64,000 nt of DNA, from positions 1-64,000 of the forward strand of contig JALCSJ010000001.1 in the NCBI GenBank assembly GCA_022653215.1, read 5' to 3'. A program made the translations under genes and the position numbers. Source of the stretch: Acidaminococcaceae bacterium (GTDB taxonomy: Bacteria > Bacillota > Negativicutes > Acidaminococcales > Acidaminococcaceae). The notes beneath the pieces are model-generated. The model was not told the origin of the DNA. It saw nothing but the letters and a program-made list of their open reading frames with translations, and ran no database searches. Positions 17,848 through 27,725 of this stretch are shown here, one piece after another; position 1 is the first letter of the stretch; each line of letters starts with the position of its first letter.

Positions 17848-18657
17848 ATGGACAATATTGTAATGTATGGTAAACCGGTTGCGGATAAAGTAAAAAATAC
17901 TATTAAAGAAAAAATTGCCGGGAAAAAACTAACATTAGGCATTATGCTTATTGGTGATGACCAGCCTTCACATATATATATGGAGCGACTGGCGAAAAAT
18001 GCCTTGGCTCTGGGAATTGCCGTCAAAAAGGTAATCTTGCCCGGTACTATTACCCAAGAAGCAGCAGAAAATGCTTTGGAAAAGTTAAACCAGGATCCTG
18101 CAATAACGGGGATTCTCCCGCTTATGCCCTTGCCTAAACATCTGAACACTAAAGCTTTCTGCGACAAGTTGGCTCCGACGAAAGATGTGGACTGTCTGTG
18201 TCCTTCCAATGCCGGAGAAGTTTTCTTGGGCACTAGCAGATGGGCATCCTGTACACCAAGGGCTTGCATGGCTATCCTGAAATTTTATGGCATAGAAATA
18301 GCCGGTAAAAAGGCCGTAGTTTTGGGCCGTAGTAATGTAGTCGGCAAACCTTTGGCGTTATTGCTTATGCAGCAAAATGCCACGGTAACTATTTGCCACT
18401 CTAAAACAAAAAATCTCCCGGCCATTGTGGCGGGAGCAGATATTATTATAGCGGCTATGGGAAAAGCCGGTTTTGTTATACCTGAAATGGTTAAACCCGG
18501 AGCTGTAATCGTGGATGTGGGTATTAATGTTGTAGACGGTAAACTACGGGGAGACGTAACACCGGAAGCTTATGCTAAATCTTCAGCCTATACTCCTGTT
18601 CCGGGCGGGGTAGGGGTTGTGAGTAACTCTATGGTTCTCGAATCCCTAGCAAGGTAA
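17848..18657 (+). CDS. folD: FolD-family methylenetetrahydrofolate dehydrogenase, cyclohydrolase residues altered
   Basis: A 269-residue FolD-like protein with the NAD(P)-binding VLGRSNVVGKP motif, the DVGIN strand and a C-terminal PVPGGVG. Compared with well-studied FolD enzymes, the catalytic lysine in the YxxxK motif is Leu48 (Tyr44 is kept and Lys50 lies nearby), and the conserved glutamine of GILVQLPLP is Leu92 (GILPLMPLP). The GPMT motif after GGVG is also changed to GVVS. The aspartates of KDVD (113, 115) are retained. In studied homologues the lysine is needed for cyclohydrolase chemistry, so this protein may do dehydrogenase work only. The start is fixed by a CACGGAGG ribosome site. 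Confidence 0.85.
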   Translation: MDNIVMYGKPVADKVKNTIKEKIAGKKLTLGIMLIGDDQPSHIYMERLAKNALALGIAVKKVILPGTITQEAAENALEKLNQDPAITGILPLMPLPKHLNTKAFCDKLAPTKDVDCLCPSNAGEVFLGTSRWASCTPRACMAILKFYGIEIAGKKAVVLGRSNVVGKPLALLLMQQNATVTICHSKTKNLPAIVAGADIIIAAMGKAGFVIPEMVKPGAVIVDVGINVVDGKLRGDVTPEAYAKSSAYTPVPGGVGVVSNSMVLESLAR

Positions 18658-18700
18658 AAACGTAAACAAATCTATGCTAACGGTCTGATATAGTATAAAC

Positions 18701-18746
18701 AGTGGCTGTAACATAATGACAAATTAATCATTGTGTTACAGCCACT
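18701..18746. terminator. Palindromic terminator, hairpin family copy 1
   Basis: AGTGGCTGTAACA begins the left arm (18701-18719) and the right arm (18728-18746) is its near-perfect complement. It lies between convergent folD and thioesterase genes, so it can end both transcripts. Its core is shared with hairpins at 21573-21619 and 49204-49253. Confidence 0.75.
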
Positions 18747-18751
18747 AGTTC

Positions 18752-19141
18752 TTATTTACGATTCTTTAGTTTGGCCATGAACTTTTCTTTTTTGACCAGA
18801 AAACGTTCGTGAGTGCCTTGACCTATGGTTCCGAAATCATCGGCAGCAATAACTTTAAATGTCAGTTTCCGGCCATCTACACCTGTTAAAACAGCTTTAG
18901 CCGTAATAGTTTCACCAACTAAACTGGCTGCATCATGGGAAATGCTCATGCTAACACCTACGGAAGTAGTATCAGCATCAATGCAGGGATTGACAATATC
19001 ACAAGCAGCCTTTTCCATTAACGCAATCATGGCAGGAGTAGCATAAACATCAAGAGAGCCGCTGCCCATTGCCGCAGCTGTATTAGTGTGAAGTACTTTT
19101 TCACTAGCTTCGGCCACCAGACCTAAAGTAAATTCCTTCAT
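18752..19141 (-). CDS. FlK-like hotdog-fold thioesterase
   Basis: A 129-residue hotdog protein similar to the fluoroacetyl-CoA thioesterase-like family. The ATPAMIALMEKAA helix and the VSHDAAS-like loop (here ISHDAAS) are characteristic of it. Its substrate is unknown, and acyl-CoA hydrolysis is an inference from family. I chose the ATG at 19141. An in-frame GTG at 19150 would add three residues but lies only 2 bases from the purine-rich ribosome site. Confidence 0.75.
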   Translation of the reverse strand: MKEFTLGLVAEASEKVLHTNTAAAMGSGSLDVYATPAMIALMEKAACDIVNPCIDADTTSVGVSMSISHDAASLVGETITAKAVLTGVDGRKLTFKVIAADDFGTIGQGTHERFLVKKEKFMAKLKNRK

Positions 19142-19350
19142 CTTTTTCACTTCTTTCTATAATAGTTATCATCTTAGTTAATATTACTAGGTTTCGGACT
19201 TTCCTGCAAGAGTTGAATGAGAATTTTCCTAAAAAACACCCACAGAAGCCATATAATCTTGTATAATATTAATATACTATGAGTAAAAGTTCTCTTTGGT
19301 GCAATCGTCATTGGGAATACATAAAAGCAGGCTAAAGTGAGGAGAAATTT

Positions 19351-20181
19351 ATGAAAAAGATATTTTTGCTTATTGCAATATTGGTAACTATCTTGGTCAG
19401 CGGCTGCGCCAAAGGGGAAATAACCTTGGAAATCAGCCGTTGGGGTGCAGCGGACCTGTCCTGCCAAGTAGTGTCCGCACCGGTGGTTTCCGGAGTCTTG
19501 AATTCTTTTAAAGACGATTTCAAGCAAGACGGCTATATTATTACCGATGCTAAAGATGGTGATATGGTAGGATTCTTAGCCCAAAAACACTATAATCATC
19601 TCCAAGACATAAAAGATTCCAAGGTACTGGAAACTTTCCGTTTTTCTAAGATAAAAGATGCGGCTAAAGAAGCTCAAAAGCAAAAAGCCCAAGCTCCGAC
19701 ACCAAAAAAACAAGTTCCGGAAACTAAGGGGCAAGAACCTGAAACTAAGGAAAACAAAGAACAATCCCAGCCTTTGGTCAAAGTCCAGGGTGGCTGGCTT
19801 ATGGATACAGTAACAATCCATACAGGCCTTAATCTGGCTAATGACAAAGCTAAGAACCAGTCCTTTGATGAGCAATTTATCATGAGAAATATTCTGAAAA
19901 GCATTGGTCTGAAATTCAACTTAAAACTTCCTGTAAAAACCAATTCCAATAATGCCACTACAGTATCTGAAGATGGCAAGACTTTGACCTGGGTCCTTCC
20001 TATGGGTGAGAATACTCCGATAGATATGGACTTTACCTATGTAAATCCAATTAAAGCAATGTCCTGGCTGGCAGGAGCAGTAATTATCGTAGTAGCAGGA
20101 ATTTGTGTTCATTCTTATAAAAAATCTCAAAAATTCAAAGAAAAAATGGCTAAAGAATATGAAAAAACAAACGGAAAATAA
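19351..20181 (+). CDS. Lipoprotein with C-terminal membrane helix, DUF3153-like
   Basis: A 276-residue protein with a lipoprotein signal peptide and lipobox LVSGC (Cys19). Two beta-rich parts are separated by a proline/lysine/glutamate-rich low-complexity linker (about 113-150). A membrane helix near the C-terminus (about 234-252) is followed by a basic cytoplasmic tail. This matches the general plan of DUF3153/LppM-type surface proteins. Function is unknown. Two TATAAT-like boxes lie about 90 bases upstream. Confidence 0.65.
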   Translation: MKKIFLLIAILVTILVSGCAKGEITLEISRWGAADLSCQVVSAPVVSGVLNSFKDDFKQDGYIITDAKDGDMVGFLAQKHYNHLQDIKDSKVLETFRFSKIKDAAKEAQKQKAQAPTPKKQVPETKGQEPETKENKEQSQPLVKVQGGWLMDTVTIHTGLNLANDKAKNQSFDEQFIMRNILKSIGLKFNLKLPVKTNSNNATTVSEDGKTLTWVLPMGENTPIDMDFTYVNPIKAMSWLAGAVIIVVAGICVHSYKKSQKFKEKMAKEYEKTNGK

Positions 20182-21061
20182 CACATCAGAAGCAAAGCAG
20201 ACAGCTTGCCCCAATAGTTCAGCAAAGCAGTCCGTAAATACTGATTATGAAACAGTATTGGAACATAAATATCAGATATTAACAGCGGAACTGCAAAAAA
20301 TTCGTAGTGTGGTTATCGGGTTTTCCGGAGGAGTGGATTCCACGTTTCTGGTAACCGTAGCAGGGAAAATACTGGGAGACAAAGCAGTGGCGGTAATAGT
20401 AGCATCGCCTTTTTGCCCTCAAAGGGAAATGACCGAGGCCAAGGCCTTTGCCACTCAGGCCGGAGTTAATTTCCACATTATTCAAGAAAATCCCTTGGCA
20501 GAGGAAAAAATAGCGGCCAATCCACCGGACAGATGTTACTATTGCAAAAAACTAATATTTGGTAATGTATTGAAATTCGCTTCAGAACAAGCTATAAAAT
20601 ATGTTGCAGATGGTTCTAACGCAGACGATGAAAAAGACTACAGACCCGGGCTTAAGGCACTCAAAGAGCTTAAAATAATCAGCCCCTTGCAATTAGCCGG
20701 ACTTACTAAAGCAGATATTCGTGCTTTATCCAGAAAAATGGGACTTCCCACCTGGCAAAAAGAATCAGCGGCCTGTCTTGCCTCCAGAATTCCTTACGGG
20801 GAAATAATTACCGGGGAAAAACTGGTCAGAGTGGATAAGGCAGAAAACTATTTGCGGCAATTTGCTTTTAGCCACTTGCGGGTTCGCAGTCATGGTGACT
20901 TAGCCAGATTAGAAGTTGGTCAGCAGGACATGGCTTTTTTTGCTAATCCTGACCATCGAATTAAAGTAGCAGAAGAACTAAAAAAACTGGGATTTAATTA
21001 TGTGGCTCTTGATTTGGAAGGCTATCGGACCGGAAGCTTAAATGAGGTCTTACCAAAATAA
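20159..21061 (+). CDS. larE: LarE-type ATP-dependent sulfur transferase (three-cysteine form)
   Basis: A 300-residue PP-loop ATPase of the LarE family, which adds sulfur to the nickel-pincer nucleotide precursor. The PP-loop SGGVDST is at 56-62. Cysteines at C126 and C129 (PDRCYYCK) plus C206 (ESAACLASR) match the three-cysteine forms that hold a [4Fe-4S] cluster, rather than the single-cysteine sacrificial type. No larA, larB or larC genes are nearby. The ATG at 20159 overlaps the upstream lipoprotein gene. Earlier in-frame starts would add a lysine-rich stretch without a ribosome site. Confidence 0.85.
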   Translation: MKKQTENNTSEAKQTACPNSSAKQSVNTDYETVLEHKYQILTAELQKIRSVVIGFSGGVDSTFLVTVAGKILGDKAVAVIVASPFCPQREMTEAKAFATQAGVNFHIIQENPLAEEKIAANPPDRCYYCKKLIFGNVLKFASEQAIKYVADGSNADDEKDYRPGLKALKELKIISPLQLAGLTKADIRALSRKMGLPTWQKESAACLASRIPYGEIITGEKLVRVDKAENYLRQFAFSHLRVRSHGDLARLEVGQQDMAFFANPDHRIKVAEELKKLGFNYVALDLEGYRTGSLNEVLPK

Positions 21062-21068
21062 GAAAAAC

Positions 21069-21086
21069 ATGTTAAAATAATAACAT
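21069..21086. promoter_or_regulatory. Small palindrome upstream of the DUF190 gene
   Basis: ATGTTA (21069-21074) and TAACAT (21081-21086) form an inverted repeat with a 6-base spacer, overlapping a TAAAAT that could be the -10 box. It could be an operator. Confidence 0.35.
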
Positions 21087-21114
21087 ACAAACTAAGTGGG
21101 AAGGGTGACGTAAT

Positions 21115-21510
21115 ATGGCGGAATTTTTGAAAATCAAAAAATTAACAGTTTATGTAGGCGAAGATGTGTTTTTGGGAGATATTCCCTTTTTCAAAGCATT
21201 AATGCTGGAAGCAGAAAAAATGAAAATCGCCGGTTGTACTGCTTATAAGTGTATCGGTGGCTATGGCAGTGAAGTACGTGGCAAAGAACGCAGATTTTTG
21301 ATTAATTTTTCTGATCCGATTAATTTGCCCATTGTTTTGGAATTCGTAGATAGGGAACAACAGCTGGAAAAGTTGTATCCTTTTGTGGAGGAACATTTAC
21401 GTCACGGCATGGCGGAAGTGTCAGATGTAAATGTCATGGTAACTGCTTATGTTAGAAAACAGATTGAAAAAGCAGCTGCCCAAAGAAAGAATCCTGACCC
21501 TAAAAATTAA
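21115..21510 (+). CDS. DUF190 (PII-like) family protein
   Basis: A 131-residue protein of the DUF190 family, which has a ferredoxin-like PII-type fold and is often found beside fluoride channel CrcB genes. The KIKKLTVYVGE start and the AGCTAYKCIGGYG segment are typical. No crcB is present nearby. Role unknown. Confidence 0.75.
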   Translation: MAEFLKIKKLTVYVGEDVFLGDIPFFKALMLEAEKMKIAGCTAYKCIGGYGSEVRGKERRFLINFSDPINLPIVLEFVDREQQLEKLYPFVEEHLRHGMAEVSDVNVMVTAYVRKQIEKAAAQRKNPDPKN

Positions 21511-21572
21511 TCTACAGTAGGAGAAAAGTGACTGAAAAACTCACATAATGCCTTATGGTCTGTAGAATATAT

Positions 21573-21622
21573 AAAGAGCTATAACATAATGATGACAGAA
21601 CATTGTGTTATAGCTCTTTTTT
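21573..21622. terminator. Palindromic terminator, hairpin family copy 2
   Basis: The left arm (21573-21591) includes AGCTATAACATAATG and the right arm (21601-21619) is its complement apart from one G-T pair, followed by a six-T run. It ends the DUF190 transcript. A TATAAT (21628-21633) right after it may start the CYTH gene transcript. Confidence 0.8.
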
Positions 21623-21671
21623 CATTGTATAATACAAGAAGAGTACCGTATGGAAGAAAAGAGGATACATC

Positions 21672-22292
21672 ATGGCTAAAGAAACTGAAATGGAAATAAA
21701 ACTTTTGGTAGCAAAAGAAGACCTGTCCAAGCTGCTGGCCAGCTCTCTCTTTACAGGAACATATATAGCTGATAGTGAGAAAATTTTGCATTTAACCAAC
21801 TGGTATTATGACACACCGACTTTAAGTTTAAAAAACAATGGTTTAGCTTATCGCATCAGAAAAACAAACGAAGCATACGAAGCAACCGTAAAAACCAAAG
21901 GACAAAATAGAGGCGGGTTTTCTATACGGGGAGAATATACAGTGCCTTTGCAGGATAAAAAGGTTATTACAGAGGGTTTTGCTCCGGAAATAGATAGTCA
22001 GCTTAAAAAGCTTCTCAAAGGAACGGCCTTGGGCGAATGGTTTTATATAACAGTTACTCGCCAGGTCTATTTATTGCAGGTAACACCTGAAACTGTTTTA
22101 GAAATGTCCATCGATGAAGGAGAAATTAGGGCAAACCAAGAGCGGGAACTTGTTGCTGAGGTAGAGTTAGAAATAAAAAAAGGCACCAAAGAAGATTTGT
22201 TTGCCTTTTTGGGAGCATGCCAAAAACATTTTACCATTACGCCGGAAACAAGAAGCAAATGGCAAAGAGGCATGGCACTGGCAACAAAATAA
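21672..22292 (+). CDS. CYTH domain protein (triphosphatase-like)
   Basis: A 206-residue CYTH-domain protein. The signature ExExK is at E6-E8-K10, and alternating charged/hydrophobic strands follow, as expected of the triphosphate tunnel fold. Members hydrolyse inorganic or nucleoside triphosphates, or act as class IV adenylate cyclases. The substrate cannot be told here. Confidence 0.82.
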   Translation: MAKETEMEIKLLVAKEDLSKLLASSLFTGTYIADSEKILHLTNWYYDTPTLSLKNNGLAYRIRKTNEAYEATVKTKGQNRGGFSIRGEYTVPLQDKKVITEGFAPEIDSQLKKLLKGTALGEWFYITVTRQVYLLQVTPETVLEMSIDEGEIRANQERELVAEVELEIKKGTKEDLFAFLGACQKHFTITPETRSKWQRGMALATK

Positions 22293-22360
22293 AAAGATTC
22301 TGTAAGATTAAAAGGTCTGTAATTGCTGGAAAATAAGTCGGAATAATGAGGCCAAAAGGC

Positions 22361-22451
22361 AAAAGTCAAAAAAACAAAATAATGTTTGACTTTTTGACCT
22401 TTAAGGAGTAAAATAAACAACAGGAAATGGAAAAGTCCACTTCCTGTTGTT
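22361..22451. terminator. Two hairpins between convergent genes
   Basis: AAAAGTCAAA (22361-22370) pairs with TTTGACTTTT (22385-22394). A second, stronger hairpin pairs AACAACAGGAA (22416-22426) with TTCCTGTTGTT (22441-22451), with a TGGA/TCCA inner stem. They sit between the CYTH gene and the minus-strand DUF155-like gene and could end transcription from either side. Confidence 0.55.
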
Positions 22452-22465
22452 AGTATTAACAGGTA

Positions 22466-23533
22466 TTAACGTATGAATGATGAGTAGATGAGAAGGAGAA
22501 CGGCTATAACCAAAAGACTTACACAGGAATAACCAATCTTGACGAACCTGTGCATAAGAACTTCTTCGTTAAGCAGGTTGTAGCATCTTTGAATAACACT
22601 GATTTTATTCTCAATATTCTCACGCCATACGGAAGTCTTTAGCAGCTGCATATAGCGGCTGTAAACACGGGCGTTAAAAATATCTTCAGTAACTTGCAAA
22701 GCATTATCAATGTTACTGGTAAGAACACTCATATCGGCCATAACTTCCATTAAGTTATTGCGAATGTGCCGATAAGAGGAAGCACGTTGGCTGCTGTCGC
22801 TCTTTTTGTTAGCAGCATCCAGCTCTCCGTAAGAATGGTCGATGGCTTTGTTCAAGGCATCGTCATAGTAGCGCAGTTCCAGGAACTGGGCATTGGCGAA
22901 TTCCAAAAGGTCAGGCAAGTCCATACTGCCGGTTTTATCAAAGATAATAGCGGAATCCCAAGTGAGATATGTTTCATCATCGGAACCGTAGGAAAAGCGG
23001 TTAGAGAGACTGTCCTTAATGGTTTCAGGACTAAGTGGTGATTTGTCTTTGTCCAGAATAGGAGCAAAATCCCAGGCAGGCAATGGATCATTAAAGTAAT
23101 AAACTACGAAGTCTTCATCAAAATCAGAAATACGCATTCTGGTGCAGGCCGGTTTAATAGTTTCGGAAGTTGCTTGAATATATTCAAGAATAACATCTTC
23201 CGGCAATTTGCCGACAGCTATAGCCAGGTCAACGTATTGTTCGTAAGTTATGTCTTCCGGGACTTCGAGTTTTATAATCAAGCTAACAACGCCCAAATCA
23301 AAAATACGGGCTTTGATTTCCGCTAAATAGGTAATCCCGGCAAAAGTCATTTCATGATTGCCCAGTTCAACAAGAACAGGGGGATCTTTAAAAGAAATGG
23401 AGTGAGGAGAAACTTTTTCCAGACGTAAGCGTGAAGCTATTTTGTTACGGCTGGTCCACAAAGCTTCAACCAGATCCAGGTTAATTTCGTCAGCAACATC
23501 AAACAGATGGTAAATATAAATAGACGATTTCAT
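22466..23533 (-). CDS. RMD1/DUF155-like membrane protein
   Basis: A 355-residue protein resembling the RMD1/DUF155 family: a mixed alpha/beta N-terminal part, a long helical part containing LELRYYDDALNKAI, and one C-terminal membrane helix (about 333-352). Members are membrane proteins of unclear function. The ATG has a strong AGGAGG site. Confidence 0.6.
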   Translation of the reverse strand: MKSSIYIYHLFDVADEINLDLVEALWTSRNKIASRLRLEKVSPHSISFKDPPVLVELGNHEMTFAGITYLAEIKARIFDLGVVSLIIKLEVPEDITYEQYVDLAIAVGKLPEDVILEYIQATSETIKPACTRMRISDFDEDFVVYYFNDPLPAWDFAPILDKDKSPLSPETIKDSLSNRFSYGSDDETYLTWDSAIIFDKTGSMDLPDLLEFANAQFLELRYYDDALNKAIDHSYGELDAANKKSDSSQRASSYRHIRNNLMEVMADMSVLTSNIDNALQVTEDIFNARVYSRYMQLLKTSVWRENIENKISVIQRCYNLLNEEVLMHRFVKIGYSCVSLLVIAVLLLIYSSFIR

Positions 23534-23656
23534 GGTAACCTCCTACGGATACTATTTGCTTAATCATACTATTTTGCGGGGAAAAGTGCAATTGTGTATT
23601 TTATTAAAATCACTATTTTTATTTAGTTTTTCAGTTAATTTTCGGAGGTGTTAAAA

Positions 23657-26203
23657 ATGAATGCAGCACGTTATGATGAAGAAGTAAAAGGTTTATTGGA
23701 GGCAGCTCAGCAACAGGCTGTCATGAATTACAATCAAGAGGTATCTTCCAAGCATCTTTTGGCAGCTTTATGCGGCCAGAATGATGGGTTTTTCCCTTAT
23801 GTTTTAAAAACTTTGCATATTGATGCAGATGCTTTTATCAGAGAAGCAAAACATTTGGTTCAAGAAATACCACAAGTTAAAGGCACAGATGATTTGCGTA
23901 TGAGCATGGGTTATGCCAGAGTTTTTGCCGTGGCTGAACAACAGGCCGGCCAGGGTAATGTTAATATTGGTCACCTGGTCAGTGCTTTGGTAGAAGACGG
24001 TGACACAGATGTTGTTGCTTTGTGCCGTAAATACGGTATCAGCCGTAAGCTTGTAAACGAGCTTTATGCTAAATACCAGGGGGGCCAGGACAATGATGAG
24101 AATAAAAAGACCTTGGAAAAATTCGGTCAGGATTTAACTTTGAAAGCTAAAAAAGGTGCATTGGACCCGGTTATCGGTCGTGATGATGAAATCCGTCGTA
24201 CCATTGAAATTTTGTCAAGACGTAAGAAAAATAATCCTGTGCTGATTGGTGAACCGGGCGTAGGCAAAACTGCTATTGTAGAAGGATTGGCTCGCCGTAT
24301 TGTAGCCGGTGATGTGCCGGAAATGTTAAAAAATAAAACTTTGTATGCTTTGGATCTGGCTTCTTTGGTAGCCGGAGCTAAATACAGAGGCGAATTCGAA
24401 GAACGTTTAAAGAAAATTTTAAAAATCGTTTCTGAGTCTTCAGGACAAATTATTATGTTCATCGATGAACTGCATACTGTGGTAGGTGCAGGGGCATCCG
24501 AAGGTTCCATGGATGCCGGCAATATTCTGAAACCTATGCTGGCAAGAGGTGAACTCCGTTGCATTGGTGCTACTACTATCAATGAGTATCGTAAATATAT
24601 TGAAAAAGATAGTGCTTTGGAACGTAGATTCCAACCGGTTTTGGTCAAAGAACCCAGCGTAGAAGATACTGTATCAATTTTACGTGGTCTCCGTGAACGT
24701 TACGAAGTTCACCATGGTGTAAGAATTAAAGATGCTGCTTTAGTGGCAGCGGCAGTTCTTTCCAATCGCTATATTAATGACCGTTTCCTGCCGGATAAGG
24801 CTATTGACCTAGTAGATGAAGCAGCTGCCAGACTTCGTACCGAGATAGACTCCATGCCTGTGGAACTGGATGAAAGCAAACGGAGAATTTTGCAGCTGCA
24901 AATTGAAGAGCAGGCTTTGTCCAAAGAAACAGATGTTCAATCTAAAGCCCGTATGGAAAAAATCAAAGCAGAATTGCAGAAATTAAAGACAGACAATGAT
25001 GCTTTAACCAAACAATGGGATGCTGAAAAAGCAGCCATTGCCAAGGTTAGAGAAGTGAAAAAAGAAATTGATGCCGTTAATAAAGAAATGGAAAAAGCTG
25101 AACGGGAATATGATTTAAACAAATTGGCAGAATTAAAATATGGTCGTATGCCCAGTCTCCAAAAACAACTGGAAGCTTTGGAAAAGGCTAACAACAGCGA
25201 CAAGAGATTACTGAAAGAAGAAGTGGACGAAGACGATATTGCCAAAGTGGTCAGCACTTGGACAGGAGTTCCTGTGACTCGTCTGGTAGAGGGAGAGAAA
25301 CAAAAACTCATTCACTTAGACGAAATTTTGCATAAGAGAGTCGTTGGACAAGACGAAGCAGTTAAGGCTGTCAGTGAGGCTGTGATTCGTGCCAGAGCAG
25401 GTATTAAAGATCCTAACAGACCTATTGGTTCCTTTATTTTCCTGGGACCTACCGGCGTTGGTAAAACCGAACTGGCTAAAGCCTTGGCAGAGGTTTTATT
25501 TAATGATGAGCGTAATATTATTCGTATCGATATGAGCGAATATATGGAGAAACATACAGTTTCCCGTTTGATTGGCGCTCCTCCAGGCTATGTAGGCTAT
25601 GAAGAAGGGGGCCAATTAACTGAGGCTGTGCGTAGACATCCTTATTCTGTAGTACTCTTCGATGAAATCGAAAAAGCTCATGCCGACGTGTTTAATGTTC
25701 TGCTGCAGGTTTTGGATGATGGTCGTTTAACGGATGGTCAAGGTCGTAATGTAGACTTTAAGAACACTTTGATTATCATGACCAGTAACATTGGTTCTCA
25801 CGAAATCATGGAAAGAAAGGGCAAGATTTCTCACGAAGAAGTTCAGCAAATGCTGATGAAATTCTTCCGTCCTGAATTCTTGAACCGTGTTGATGATATT
25901 GTGGTATTCAAGGCTTTGGAGAAACCGCAGATTAAAGAAATTGTTAAACTCATTCTCCATGAATTGGGGGCTAGACTTCATAATCAAATGGAACTTACTC
26001 TTACCGCTTCTGACGGGGCAATAGAGTATCTGGCCAATACCGGGTTTGACCCTGCTTTTGGTGCTCGTCCGTTAAAGAGATTGATTGTTCATACTGTAGA
26101 AACTGTAGTCAGCATGAAAATCGTGGACGGTGAAATTAAAGCCGGTGACCATATTGAAATAGTTTATGAGAACAATAAGATTGACGTAAAAATAGTAAAA
26201 TAG
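23657..26203 (+). CDS. clpB: ATP-dependent chaperone ClpB
   Basis: An 848-residue disaggregase with an N-terminal Clp repeat domain (about 1-140), a first AAA+ module (Walker A GEPGVGKT near 197), a coiled-coil middle domain (about 400-520) that marks ClpB rather than ClpA or ClpC, and a second AAA+ module (Walker A GPTGVGKT near 597). The ATG at 23657 is used with the CGGAGGTG site, and an in-frame GTG at 23648 lies inside that site. The upstream region shows no CIRCE-type inverted repeat, so heat control is not visible. A weak promoter, TTGCGG-17-TATTTT, is at 23574-23602. Confidence 0.95.
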   Translation: MNAARYDEEVKGLLEAAQQQAVMNYNQEVSSKHLLAALCGQNDGFFPYVLKTLHIDADAFIREAKHLVQEIPQVKGTDDLRMSMGYARVFAVAEQQAGQGNVNIGHLVSALVEDGDTDVVALCRKYGISRKLVNELYAKYQGGQDNDENKKTLEKFGQDLTLKAKKGALDPVIGRDDEIRRTIEILSRRKKNNPVLIGEPGVGKTAIVEGLARRIVAGDVPEMLKNKTLYALDLASLVAGAKYRGEFEERLKKILKIVSESSGQIIMFIDELHTVVGAGASEGSMDAGNILKPMLARGELRCIGATTINEYRKYIEKDSALERRFQPVLVKEPSVEDTVSILRGLRERYEVHHGVRIKDAALVAAAVLSNRYINDRFLPDKAIDLVDEAAARLRTEIDSMPVELDESKRRILQLQIEEQALSKETDVQSKARMEKIKAELQKLKTDNDALTKQWDAEKAAIAKVREVKKEIDAVNKEMEKAEREYDLNKLAELKYGRMPSLQKQLEALEKANNSDKRLLKEEVDEDDIAKVVSTWTGVPVTRLVEGEKQKLIHLDEILHKRVVGQDEAVKAVSEAVIRARAGIKDPNRPIGSFIFLGPTGVGKTELAKALAEVLFNDERNIIRIDMSEYMEKHTVSRLIGAPPGYVGYEEGGQLTEAVRRHPYSVVLFDEIEKAHADVFNVLLQVLDDGRLTDGQGRNVDFKNTLIIMTSNIGSHEIMERKGKISHEEVQQMLMKFFRPEFLNRVDDIVVFKALEKPQIKEIVKLILHELGARLHNQMELTLTASDGAIEYLANTGFDPAFGARPLKRLIVHTVETVVSMKIVDGEIKAGDHIEIVYENNKIDVKIVK

Positions 26204-26212
26204 AAAAGCAGA

Positions 26213-26244
26213 AAAATCCTCTCGTTAAGAGAGGATTTTTTTTT
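26213..26244 (+). terminator. Intrinsic terminator after clpB
   Basis: AAAATCCTCTC (26213-26223) pairs with GAGAGGATTTT (26229-26239) over a 5-base loop, followed by a continuous T run. Confidence 0.9.
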
Positions 26245-26356
26245 CATCGTAATAAAAAAAGTTGAATATATGTAGCAGGCATTGTATAATATTAAAGTTA
26301 CTACAAATGATAATAGTTTGCTATTATTATTACAACAACAAACTAGGAGGTTTTTC

Positions 26357-27544
26357 ATGAGTAAATTAAAAGATAATCTAATTGTAAGGCTTGTAATCGG
26401 GGTGGCACTAGGCGTAATAATAGGATTAAACGCCAGTGAATCAGTAATCGGAATTGTCAATACCATAAAGTTTATTTTAGGTCAGATTATTTTCTTCACA
26501 GTTCCTTTAATCGTTTTTGGTTTCATTGCGCCATCTATAACGCAAATGAAAGCTAATGCCAGTAAAATGCTGGGAGTTATGCTGGGACTGGCTTATGCTT
26601 CATCCGTAGGAGCCGCACTGATGTCCATGGTAGCAGGGTATCTTATTATTCCTCATTTAAATATTGTTACCAGTGTAGAAGGTTTGAAAAAAATTCCTGA
26701 CTTGATTTTCAAAGTGGAAATTCCCCCGCCTTTTTCTGTTATGACGGCTTTAGCTTTAGCACTTATGATAGGCCTGGCTGTTATTTGGAGCAAGTCAGAA
26801 CTATGCGAAAAAGTTTTAAATGAAGTTCAAAATATCATGTTAAGTATTGTTACTAACATTATTATTCCCATTTTACCTGTTTTCGTGGCAACAACTTTTG
26901 CCGGTTTGGCATACGAAGGTTCTATTACAAAACAGTTCCCTGTGTTCTTAAAGGTTATTGTTATCGTGCTGATTGGGCACTATATCTGGTTGGCTGTTTT
27001 GTATGGTTTAGGTGGAATTATTTCCGGCAACAATCCCTGGGAAGTTTTGAGACATTATGGTCCGGCTTATTTAACTGCAGTTGGGACCATGTCTTCTGCA
27101 GCGACTTTACCAATTGCCTTGAATTGTGCCAGAAAGTCTAAGGTTTTGGATTTAGAAATAACCAACTTTGCTGTTCCCATGGGAGCCACAGTTCATCTGT
27201 GCGGATCCGTATTAACAGAAGTGTTTTTCTGTATGACTATTTCTAAAATTTTATATGGCCAGGTTCCACCCCTGGGCACCATGTTGCTTTTCATTTTCTT
27301 GTTAGGTATTTTTGCTATCGGGGCACCCGGCGTTCCCGGAGGAACAGTAATGGCATCTTTGGGGATTATTATTTCCGTTTTGGGTTTCAAAGAAAACGGC
27401 ACAGCTTTAATGCTTACTGTTTTTGCTTTACAAGATAGCTTTGGTACGGCCTGCAATGTAACAGGGGATGGTGCTTTAGCTCTTATGCTCAATGGTATTT
27501 TCCGCAAAACATTAGCTAAAGAACAGGCTGCGCAAAATAATTAA
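26357..27544 (+). CDS. Dicarboxylate/amino acid:cation symporter (DAACS family)
   Basis: A 395-residue polytopic transporter of the glutamate/dicarboxylate symporter fold. The first hairpin region reads TMSSAATLP (near 244) and the second substrate-contact region ATVHLCGSVLTE. The canonical NMDG sodium-binding motif is therefore altered, which suggests a substrate other than glutamate, but this is inference. The ATG at 26357 has an AGGAGG site. Peptidase genes follow, so amino acid or peptide use is a reasonable context. Confidence 0.85.
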   Translation: MSKLKDNLIVRLVIGVALGVIIGLNASESVIGIVNTIKFILGQIIFFTVPLIVFGFIAPSITQMKANASKMLGVMLGLAYASSVGAALMSMVAGYLIIPHLNIVTSVEGLKKIPDLIFKVEIPPPFSVMTALALALMIGLAVIWSKSELCEKVLNEVQNIMLSIVTNIIIPILPVFVATTFAGLAYEGSITKQFPVFLKVIVIVLIGHYIWLAVLYGLGGIISGNNPWEVLRHYGPAYLTAVGTMSSAATLPIALNCARKSKVLDLEITNFAVPMGATVHLCGSVLTEVFFCMTISKILYGQVPPLGTMLLFIFLLGIFAIGAPGVPGGTVMASLGIIISVLGFKENGTALMLTVFALQDSFGTACNVTGDGALALMLNGIFRKTLAKEQAAQNN

Positions 27545-27634
27545 TAGAGTGACAGAAAGATAACACGCTTTTTTCGACCTAAGCTAAACAAAACATGTGA
27601 AATAGAATTTACATTTGCCGTCTCTTATATGTGC

Positions 27635-27640
27635 TATAAT
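27635..27640 (+). promoter_or_regulatory. Extended -10 promoter for the dipeptidase gene
   Basis: TGC-TATAAT forms an extended -10 element (core 27635-27640), with no good -35 at normal spacing. A small CGGC/GCCG hairpin lies in the leader about 15 bases later. Confidence 0.45.
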
Positions 27641-27725
27641 AAAATAGTAAATCGGCTTATAGCCGAGGAAAAAACTTTTACTGCCTTATTTGCATAAGGT
27701 AAATTTATATGAGGATGGCGAGAAT

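Noticed and set aside
23534..23656. Possible CIRCE or CtsR heat-shock operator before clpB
   Set aside because: The inverted repeat TTAGCACTC-9-GAGTGCTAA and the CtsR heptamer repeat are not present.
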